From Dyadobacter diqingensis (GTDB lineage Bacteria > Bacteroidota > Bacteroidia > Cytophagales > Spirosomataceae): a DNA stretch of 64,000 nucleotides. Below, piece after piece: positions 37,039 to 45,300 of this stretch; position 1 is the stretch's first letter; each line of letters begins with the position of its first letter. The stretch covers positions 62,001-126,000 of the forward strand of contig NZ_JAMXKF010000004.1 in the NCBI RefSeq assembly GCF_024220585.1. Reading direction: 5' to 3'. A program made the translations under genes and the position numbers. Under the pieces are notes generated by a model. It was not told where the DNA came from. It worked only from the letters and a program-made list of their open reading frames with translations, and did no database searches.

Positions 37039-38205
37039 TTAGACGGTCAGTTTCACGATCTGAGCCTGTTTCTGTGCTTTCAGTGATAATTCGGTGGCGA
37101 GAAAGCAGTGCTCCTGGGACATTGCCGTTTCCGTTCTGTTGATCACATCATCAACCAATTGTTTACCATAAGGCAATGGTTCGTTGCTGCAATCAATGTA
37201 TTTCGTTTCTTTTTGTGTAACCAGGAATAAGTGGTTGCCTCCGTCACGGCCAGCGATATCGACATTCTTACGAAGTTCAATAAAGCCTTCTGTTCCGAGA
37301 ATTGTCAGGCGGCCATCACCCCAGCTTTTGAGGCCGTCGGGTGTAAACCAGTCTACACGAATATAGCCGGTACCACCGTTTCCGCGAATCATACAATCTC
37401 CAAAATCTTCAAATTTAGGGTATTGCGGATGGCTCACATTTCCCACCTGCGAAGCTACTACTTCTGCTTTATTTGAGCCCGTAAAGAAAAGGAACTGGTC
37501 AAACTGGTGAGAGGCAATGTCGCAGATAACGCCGCCATATCGTTTCGCATCGAAGAACCACTCCGGGCGTGAGTTTGCCGACATGCGGTGAGGTCCCAGC
37601 CCGATCGTCTGTATCACTTTTCCGATAGCTCCGGCCTTGACAAGTTCACCGGCCTTCACAGTAGCTCGGTTTTCAAGACGTTCGCTGAACATAATCGAAT
37701 AAATCCGACCCGTTTCTTTCTGCACTTTACGAACCTGCGCCAATTGTTCCAGTGAGGTTATACCGGGTTTGTCGGCCATAAAGTCTTTGCCATGCTGCAT
37801 CACACGGATTCCTATCGGTGCCCGCTCATCGGGAATTGCCGAGCTGAGGACAAGTTGTATGGATTTGTCTTCCAGAATCGCTTTTTCAGTTGCAACCAGT
37901 TTTGCGTCCGGATATTTCTTGCCAAACGCAGCCGTCAGATCGGCTTCCTTGGCGTAATAAGCGACCAGCTGGCCACCGCCTCTGATAACCGCCTCCACCT
38001 GTCCATAAATATGGCTGTGATTCATACCGATCACCGCAAATTTGATTCTTCCGGGCTCGATAATTTCTTCATCGAGTTTTGCTGTTTCGGAAACAACCGG
38101 TGCGCTGATGGCCTCACCCGGAATGGCTGACATCATGAGTAGTCCCGCGGCAGTACTCATTGTATTTCTGATAAATTCACGTCGGTTATCTTCTGCTTTT
38201 TTCAT
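37039..38205 (-). CDS. Exported Gfo/Idh/MocA-family oxidoreductase
   Basis: 388 residues. The N-terminus NRREFIRNTMSTAAGLLMMS looks like a twin-arginine (Tat) signal, so the folded, cofactor-loaded enzyme would be exported. The Rossmann start is IKFAVIGMNHSHIYGQV, with NHSH in place of the usual GxG-rich loop. The dinucleotide-site Lys lies in MADKPGITS (EKP in most relatives). The C-terminal sandwich includes GGVICDIASHQFDQFL, with the usual Asp and His. The family oxidises sugar or cyclitol hydroxyls with NAD(P). No pathway neighbours identify the substrate. Confidence 0.88.
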   Translation of the reverse strand: MKKAEDNRREFIRNTMSTAAGLLMMSAIPGEAISAPVVSETAKLDEEIIEPGRIKFAVIGMNHSHIYGQVEAVIRGGGQLVAYYAKEADLTAAFGKKYPDAKLVATEKAILEDKSIQLVLSSAIPDERAPIGIRVMQHGKDFMADKPGITSLEQLAQVRKVQKETGRIYSIMFSERLENRATVKAGELVKAGAIGKVIQTIGLGPHRMSANSRPEWFFDAKRYGGVICDIASHQFDQFLFFTGSNKAEVVASQVGNVSHPQYPKFEDFGDCMIRGNGGTGYIRVDWFTPDGLKSWGDGRLTILGTEGFIELRKNVDIAGRDGGNHLFLVTQKETKYIDCSNEPLPYGKQLVDDVINRTETAMSQEHCFLATELSLKAQKQAQIVKLTV

Positions 38206-38480
38206 TTTCAGGTTGGTATCAAAAATGATCGTTTTCTTTAAAAAGGGTACTGTTATTACAAGACTGGATATTCATTTAATTACCCTTAAGTCGTTCGGGA
38301 AATGAACATACTGACAACGGACATAAAACATTTTATATTACTTAGAAGAATTTAAAGACAGTGTGCAGGAAAAATAGAAAACCGGGAGAAACATTGACGT
38401 CTCATGGAGAATAGTATGTTTAGAAATTGCAAAGTATCATAATTAATCGGAAATTGCGCCCCCAAATTTTTAAAATTATA

Positions 38481-39737
38481 ATGACCAGTATTTCCTGCGG
38501 AATCGATTTCGGAACTTCCAATTCAAGTATAGCAATAGCAAACCAGGGTAACGTCCATCTCGTTCCGGTAGAGGGTTCCAGCACAACAACACCAAGTGCA
38601 ATGTTTTTTCTCCGTAAAGGTAATATTCCTTATTATGGCAGAGCGGCAGTCAACATGTTTCTGGATCGGAATCCGGGACGTTTTATGCGCAGTTTAAAAC
38701 GGGTACTTGGCACCCCGGTGATGCGTCAAGGAACGATGGTCAATGGCGAACTGATGCGTTTTGACCAGATTATCATTTCATTTTTACAGAATTTAAAAGA
38801 TAAAGCGGACGCGGAAGCTGGTCGTGAAATAGAAAACGTGGTGATGGGCCGGCCGGTTCATTTTGTTGACAACGACAGCGCGGCAGATATCAGGGCGGAA
38901 GCGGAGTTAAAGGCTATTGCGAAACAGTTGGGATTTAAAAATATCGATTTTCAGTTCGAGCCGATTGCCGCCGCCTTTGCTCATGAAATTAATATAACCG
39001 GAGAAAAACTGGCGATTGTTGTGGATCTGGGGGGAGGAACTTCCGATTTCACGGTAATCAGATTATCCAATAAATACATCAACAAGGCCGATCGTACTTC
39101 TGACATTCTGGCGAATACCGGTATTCGGGTAGGAGGTAATGATTTTGATAAGGACCTGAGTCTGGCGGCGATCATGCCGGAACTTGGTTACAGAAGTACT
39201 TATGGTTCTAAAAATCTGGAAGTGCCTCTGTATCATTACTTTGATTTGTCCGAATGGAGTAAAGTTAACTTCCTTTACACCACCAAGATCATATCGCAAA
39301 CCAAGCAGATACTTTTTGAGGCACATGATAAAACCCGTTACAAACGTCTTTTGCAGGTGCTTGAACAGGAAACAGGTCATACGCTCCTGGCGGCCACGGA
39401 GGAAACAAAGATCGCACTGACGTCTCAATCTGAATACGATGCGCCGTTTGATTTCCTTGAAGACGGACTGACAACCAAAGTTACCCGCGAGCAATTTGAT
39501 GAGGCGATCATTCAGAAAATTGAAAAAATATCCAATTCTGCTTTACAGTGTTTATCGGATGCAAAAGTTCAGAAGGAAGATATCGACCTTGTGATTTTGA
39601 CGGGTGGGTCAACGGAGGTGCCTTTGATACAGACAGAATTTAAGAAATTGTTTCCAAACGCTGCGTTGGCGGATGAAAACAAACTTTCCAGCGTAGGCCT
39701 AGGTTTGGCCTATGACAGCCAGAATAAATTTGGCTGA
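38481..39737 (+). CDS. Short Hsp70-like (YegD-type) ATPase lacking a substrate-binding domain
   Basis: 418 residues from the ATG at 38481; an in-frame start 54 nt earlier would place extra residues before the ATPase core. Phosphate-1 motif GIDFGTSNSSIAIA, phosphate-2 motif LAIVVDLGGGTSDFTV and adenosine motif LVILTGGSTEVPLI are intact, so ATP binding is expected. The protein ends right after the nucleotide-binding domain: the peptide-binding beta domain and lid of DnaK are absent, as in the uncharacterised YegD group. No DnaJ or GrpE gene is adjacent. Confidence 0.88.
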   Translation: MTSISCGIDFGTSNSSIAIANQGNVHLVPVEGSSTTTPSAMFFLRKGNIPYYGRAAVNMFLDRNPGRFMRSLKRVLGTPVMRQGTMVNGELMRFDQIIISFLQNLKDKADAEAGREIENVVMGRPVHFVDNDSAADIRAEAELKAIAKQLGFKNIDFQFEPIAAAFAHEINITGEKLAIVVDLGGGTSDFTVIRLSNKYINKADRTSDILANTGIRVGGNDFDKDLSLAAIMPELGYRSTYGSKNLEVPLYHYFDLSEWSKVNFLYTTKIISQTKQILFEAHDKTRYKRLLQVLEQETGHTLLAATEETKIALTSQSEYDAPFDFLEDGLTTKVTREQFDEAIIQKIEKISNSALQCLSDAKVQKEDIDLVILTGGSTEVPLIQTEFKKLFPNAALADENKLSSVGLGLAYDSQNKFG

Positions 39738-39757
39738 GAAGATCCAAAATATATAAA

Positions 39758-39796
39758 CAAGAACGGAGCTGTATTTATCGTACAGCTCCGTTCTTG
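39758..39796. terminator. Bidirectional intrinsic terminator
   Basis: A 16-bp perfect stem (CAAGAACGGAGCTGTA with TACAGCTCCGTTCTTG) and a 7-nt loop between the converging Hsp70-like and dehydrogenase genes. Confidence 0.85.
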
Positions 39797-39821
39797 TTTA
39801 AAGCAATCAATAATATTGAAG

Positions 39822-41537
39822 TTATCTGGCCTTTGAAATTCTTCTTATTTTGCCATCACTTTTGGTCGTGAGATACATTTCTTTTGTGAAGTAGTTGTAT
39901 TCGATCCTCAGGTCTACCCGTTTCGAATTGGACATTTTCTGTAAATTAGTCGGTTGGCCGTCTTTAACAATATCAATTTCATACACCGTCGAATCCGATA
40001 ACTGCCTGTTGATATTCGCGAAAAAGATGCGTCCGTTAACAATATCACCGAAAATGTATTTGTCTTTAAGCGCAGTCAGTGTCCCTTCATAAACAGAGCC
40101 GCCGCTGATGGCATTGCCGTCCTTATGGTCATATTCCAGGTAGGGCATGATATATTTTTTGGAGTCATTGACCTTAAAAACGTTTTTAAGGTCCGCAGGT
40201 GAAATGCCATAACTTCCTTCCCGGGTATTCCAGCCATAATCACCACCCTTGACGATCACATTTACTTCTTCAAAATTGGCTTCGCCAACCTCTGCACTAA
40301 ACATAATTTTTCCGTGGTTAAGATCCCAGGACAAACGATGCGGATTTCTGAAACCAAAAGCCCAAATCTCTTTTCGCGTTTTGGGATCAGCATTGTATAC
40401 AAACGGATTGTCTCCCGGAATACCATATTTCCCGTTCGGACTGTTGGTGCCCAGCGGGTCAATTCTGATAATGGTCCCGAGCAATGAATTGAGATGATGC
40501 GTTAGTTCGGGATGTTTACCGATGGTTGAGCCCCCGTCACCGGTGCCGATGAAAAGCATACCATAATCCGAATCCTTTTTATCAATGCCGGGAATAAAGT
40601 TGATATCCTGTGTTCCGTGCACACCGGATGGGACGTTGATTCGTAATAATTCTCTTCTGGTGCCGTCAAAAACAGTGCTTTTCACGTCTTTGATTTTCCA
40701 CTCGGACACGACCCACTGCATAGCAACCTTGATCGAATCAGGAAATTCGTAATCCGCTTTTTTGCCCGTAAATTCTTCGGTATGGGTAATGTAAATCAAC
40801 CCGTTTTTTTGATAATCGGGATGAAATGCAAAACTGCCAAGGCCGGTTCCAAGGCCCGGTGTATTGATGTAATGGTCAATTTTTTGCCGTATATCCAAAA
40901 AAGTTGTAACCTGTCCCTGGTTGACGCGATAAATAATTCCCCGCTGATCGCTCACGAACAACGACCCGTCAGCAGATGGGTGAGGCCTCATGTTCGCAAT
41001 CCGGGTAAGTGGAGGCTTATCTGAGGAAGCAGGAATCTGGACAAAATCTTCCAGTTCAATCTCTATCCCGGATTTTTTAACAGGCACACCAACTCTTTCG
41101 CTTGTTGATGCCACCTCGTTTTCGGCTTTGACAACGAGCGGCTCAATCGGATTCAGCGCTGTTTCCTTGTCAATGTAAGCGAGGATTGAATGGATCTCGG
41201 CTGGTTTCAGGAAATCGAAAGAAGGCATAACCATCTTAAATTTTTTGCTGAGATTGACAGCTCTTGGATCTCCTGAATCAATAACTTTCGCCGGGTTCAG
41301 GATAAAATCTGTCAGCTGTTTATCAGTAAGTAAACGGGTGATACCGCCAAGTCTGGGGCCGATACTTTCATCGGTTATGGCGTGACAAGATGCGCAGTTG
41401 TTGTTAAAAAGTTCTTTTCCCTGGGCCAACGTCTTATTATCAGAAGGATAACCGGAAGTTTTCTTAGAGGATGAACAATTGACGAGGAAAAAAATAGTGA
41501 CGGAAAAACAAACAGCATAAGCTAAAAAACGGTACAT
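39822..41537 (-). CDS. Lipoprotein fusion of cytochrome c and PQQ-type glucose/sorbosone dehydrogenase
   Basis: 571 residues. The lipobox is at Cys21 (FFLVNC). Residues about 35-125 are a class I cytochrome c: heme site CASCH (Cys48, Cys51, His52) and a Met ligand candidate in MVMPSFDFL. Residues about 165-571 are a six-bladed propeller of the glucose/sorbosone dehydrogenase family (PHPSADGSLFVSDQRG, GLGSFAFHPDYQKNG, LFIGTGDGGS, IWAFGFRNPHRLSWD). Electrons from sugar or aldose oxidation would pass straight to the attached heme. It sits on the periplasmic or surface side. The exact substrate is unknown. Confidence 0.9.
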   Translation of the reverse strand: MYRFLAYAVCFSVTIFFLVNCSSSKKTSGYPSDNKTLAQGKELFNNNCASCHAITDESIGPRLGGITRLLTDKQLTDFILNPAKVIDSGDPRAVNLSKKFKMVMPSFDFLKPAEIHSILAYIDKETALNPIEPLVVKAENEVASTSERVGVPVKKSGIEIELEDFVQIPASSDKPPLTRIANMRPHPSADGSLFVSDQRGIIYRVNQGQVTTFLDIRQKIDHYINTPGLGTGLGSFAFHPDYQKNGLIYITHTEEFTGKKADYEFPDSIKVAMQWVVSEWKIKDVKSTVFDGTRRELLRINVPSGVHGTQDINFIPGIDKKDSDYGMLFIGTGDGGSTIGKHPELTHHLNSLLGTIIRIDPLGTNSPNGKYGIPGDNPFVYNADPKTRKEIWAFGFRNPHRLSWDLNHGKIMFSAEVGEANFEEVNVIVKGGDYGWNTREGSYGISPADLKNVFKVNDSKKYIMPYLEYDHKDGNAISGGSVYEGTLTALKDKYIFGDIVNGRIFFANINRQLSDSTVYEIDIVKDGQPTNLQKMSNSKRVDLRIEYNYFTKEMYLTTKSDGKIRRISKAR

Positions 41538-41748
41538 AGAAAATCTTTCAGGGGTTTAGGATTTGTTTTACACAAAGCCGAATTTACGTTGCGATACATT
41601 CGGTTTTGAGAAGACGAAATTATGAACCTTTTCCACTATCAAAGCGCATGATATACAGAATTTCTTTTTGTGGAGCTTCCGGGAATTGATCTGGCGGTGC
41701 AGCATTATCACCAATGGGTGGCTGACCTCTAAATATGTATACAAAAAA

Positions 41749-41766
41749 GCCGGAGCAAGCTCCGGC
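41749..41766 (-). terminator. Intrinsic terminator (minus strand)
   Basis: An 8-bp perfect GC-rich stem (GCCGGAGC with GCTCCGGC), 2-nt spacer, preceded on the plus strand by AAAAAA, so it ends in a U-run for the minus-strand gene at 41804. The 266-bp gap around it (41538-41803) also contains a 35-40 codon minus-strand frame ending at 41620 with no good start, which I do not call a gene. Confidence 0.7.
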
Positions 41767-41803
41767 CATATCTACGTTGAGTAAAAAGAAATCAGTATTG
41801 TAA

Positions 41804-42109
41804 TTATTCTACGTTCTTACCGTTTTTGTCAAGTTTAACTCTGGCATTTTCCTTGCCTTTTTTGACGGAGAGATCGTAGTATTGTGTTTTGTCATCTGCG
41901 GTTACCAGAAAAGCTTCAACAACTTTCCATCCGGCAAAAGCATCACTATTTATAGTCGCTTTGACAGCTGCTGGCAAATCTTCCGGTTTTACCGAAACTT
42001 TGTCTTGTGTTACTGTCAAAGCAGCTTTGTTTTCTGCGATTGGAGTAGCCTGAACAGTGGCGAAAGAGATAAGAGTTAAGGCTACTGCCGACATTATTAG
42101 CTTTTTCAT
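41804..42109 (-). CDS. Small secreted PepSY-like protein
   Basis: 101 residues with signal peptide MKKLIMSAVALTLISFATVQA. The mature part has one PepSY-like unit: VKPEDLPAAVKATINSDAF, a WKVVEAFLV strand, a YYDLSVKKG strand and a final KLDKNGKNVE turn. It resembles one half of the protein at 8851. Single-gene transcription unit with its own terminator. Function unknown. Confidence 0.75.
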   Translation of the reverse strand: MKKLIMSAVALTLISFATVQATPIAENKAALTVTQDKVSVKPEDLPAAVKATINSDAFAGWKVVEAFLVTADDKTQYYDLSVKKGKENARVKLDKNGKNVE

Positions 42110-42360
42110 AATCTGTGTTTATTTGATTAAATCAGTATTACTGTGCCCTTGCACTTCCACAGTTTTGTTAATAGGATCGTGCCAGAACCAATAAGTAACT
42201 TAAAGTCAGTAGATTATTGTATGGCTTAATATCACCAACTGTTTACTACATACCCCACTTTGGGGATTATCTCTTCGAAGCTACATGGTTGAGTATGATG
42301 TAAATGTGAATTTATTTATGGAAATTAGCCTTGAAAAAGTCACACATTCGTCACACATCT

Positions 42361-45300
42361 ATGAAATCTGCTATACACCTGAAAATTATTTTACTCTGCG
42401 TTATTTTGTCGTTTTCTGCCGTTGCTCAGGACGCGAAAAAATACTTGTTGCAACTGAAAAGCGGATCGTTTGTGCCTGAGCGTAATGTCAGTGTAAACAA
42501 AATAAAAGACTTAAACCGCCGACTGATTCCCTTCAATAAAAAATCGTTTGTAATCATTCAATTTGAGAAAAATCCTTCTGAAACAGAGCGGCAAACCTTG
42601 AAGAAAGATGGTATCGAGTTGCTGGACTACGTTCCGAACAATGCCTACACTGCAACAGTTACCGGTTCCCTCAATGAGACGCTTCTGCAAAAATCGGGAG
42701 CCCGCGCCGTGGTGTTTCCCTCTGTTGCGCAAAAAATGCAAACTTCTCTGGCCAATGGGACCATTCCTGCACACGCTAAAAAAGTAGCGGGTTATGTGGA
42801 CCTATGGGTGAATTTTCCAAGATCTTTCACCGCGGTTGAGGTTTTGACCGCACTTAAAAATGACCACTACGAAGTGCTTTCGGATGTTTACAAGGATTAT
42901 CAGGTGCTCGAAATTCGGGTAGAGGAGTCAAGACTGAATGATTTGGCCGAATTACCGTTTATTCAATACATACAGCCAATACCAAAGGAGGACCGTCCCG
43001 TTAACAATCACAGTACTGTTAACGGGCGTGCTAATATCCTTAACTCGTCCTTTGGTACGGGGAGGAATCTGCGCGGTGAAGGTGTGGTTGTTGGAGTGGG
43101 CGATGAGTCAAATCCATTACAGCATATTGATTTTAGCAACCGGGTGATTAATCGCGCGGCCATTGATTCAGGAACACATGGCGTACACGTTATGGGGACG
43201 CTGGCAGGCGCCGGGATTGTTTCGGAAAAGTACGCGGGTTATGCACCTAAGGCAAAAATTGTTGCGCAGTTGTATTCCAATATTTTGGCTTATGCGCCGG
43301 TTTATGTGCAGGATTTTGGCATGGTGATTACGAATAACTCCTATGGTAACAATGTGGCGGACTGTTCTACTTTTGGCGAATATGATCTGAACTCGTATAT
43401 TCTCGATCAGCAGGCCTTTCAACTGCCATATCTTCAGCATGTTTTTGCTGCCGGAAATAGCGGAGCAATGAATTGTGCGCCTTTCTCAGCAGGATTCGGC
43501 AGTGTTGTCGGCGGATATCAGGCGGCAAAAAATGTCATCACTGTCGGTAATACTACCATGGATGGTGCTATCTGGTCAAGTTCTAGCAAAGGACCAGTTT
43601 CCGATGGACGAATTAAGCCCGAAATTTCGGCTCAGGGAACGCAGGTATTGTCTACCTATGCAAAAAATAATTTATACATCAATTCGACAGGCACCAGCAT
43701 GGCTTCTCCGGCTATTGCCGGTGGGCTCGCGTTGTTGTATCAGCAATATCGGAAACTTCATGGCCAGAGTAATCCCAAAAACGGGTTAATGAAAGCGATT
43801 CTTTGTAATGGCACCACAGATCTCGGCAATGATGGTCCCGATTACCAATATGGATTTGGCTGGATGAACTTGCTTCGGTCCGTTAAGATGATCGAAAACA
43901 ATAGTTATCTGACCGGGTCGGCGACACAAGGCATCAATAATCTGCATGAGATAGAAGTGCCGCCAGGGACAGCAAAACTGAAAATTATGTTGTACTGGAA
44001 CGATCCCGCTGCGTCGATTTTTGCAGCGAAGACCTTGGTCAACGACCTGGATCTTGAAGTTAAAAACCCGTTAAATCAGAAGATCTTGCCGCAATTGCTC
44101 GATCCTGCGCCAGCGAATGTTGGCAAACCTGCATTAACGGGGGCTGATCACATTAATAATATGGAGCAGGTTATTATCAACGATCCGGGTGCAGGGACCT
44201 ATAAATTATATGTCAACGGGACTGACATAGCACAAAACCCACAGCAGGAATATTTCCTTGTGTATGATGTTATACCGGTGTCCACAGAACTGACTTACCC
44301 GGTTGGGAAAGAGCGTTTCAAACCAGGAGACGATATCTATGTCAGCTGGGAATCGTATGGAAATACGTCCAGTAATTTTACCGTTCAATATTCGACAAAT
44401 AATGGAGCCACATGGAGTAATGTACTGGGAAATCCGGTAACCAGCAATCATTTACTTCGCTGGGTGATTCCCGATGTCGTGACGGACAAGGTGAAAGTGA
44501 AAATTATTCAGAGCGGAACGGGCCTTGAAGTGATCAGTGAAGCCTTTACAATCTTACCGCCTCCGGTGTTTAAAATTTCGGATGTGCAGTGTGAGGGGTA
44601 TATCGCTTTGGACTGGCAGCCGGTGACTGGCGCAACGGATTACGAGGTGATGCTTTTACAGGGTGATGAAATGGTTTCTGCCGGCACCACAACATCAAAC
44701 AGTTTTGTTATTCCAGGTATGTCCAAGGACAGTCTTTACTGGTTTTCTGTGCGGGCGCGGTTGAATAACAATCCGGGACCTAGGGCAGCCGCGCTTTCAA
44801 GAAAACCCGATAGCGGAACCTGTGCCGGCTCAATTTCGGATAACGATCTCAAACTCGAAGCTATTGTCTCACCAATATCTTCCGGCAGGCAGTTTACGTC
44901 AACAGCCCTTTCGGATCACACGCCCGTAACGATCCGGGTCCGGAACCTCGACGACCAGGCAACCTCAGGGAATGTCGCTGTTAGTTATTCTGTTAATGGT
45001 TCTCTTAAAAAGTCGCTGAGTGTGCCGTTATCTATTGCTGCCAATTCATTTACAGATTACATTTTTCCCGACGACCAGGATTTGTCTGCCCCTGGAAGTT
45101 ATGTTATTTCAGCTACGGTCAACAAGGCCGGAGATGTTGTCGTAAAAAATAATACCCTTTCGAGAATCTTTAAACAATTGCCTAACAACCCTGTTGCGAT
45201 GCCTTTTGTTGATAACCTTGAATCGGCATCTGACCAGTCCTTTGTTGTAGGCCAGGTGGGGCTGGATAACGCGGACCGTTACGATTTTACCAATTCTTCA

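Noticed and set aside
41620..41745. Minus-strand frame ending near 41620
   Set aside because: No start codon of usual type and it runs into the terminator hairpin.
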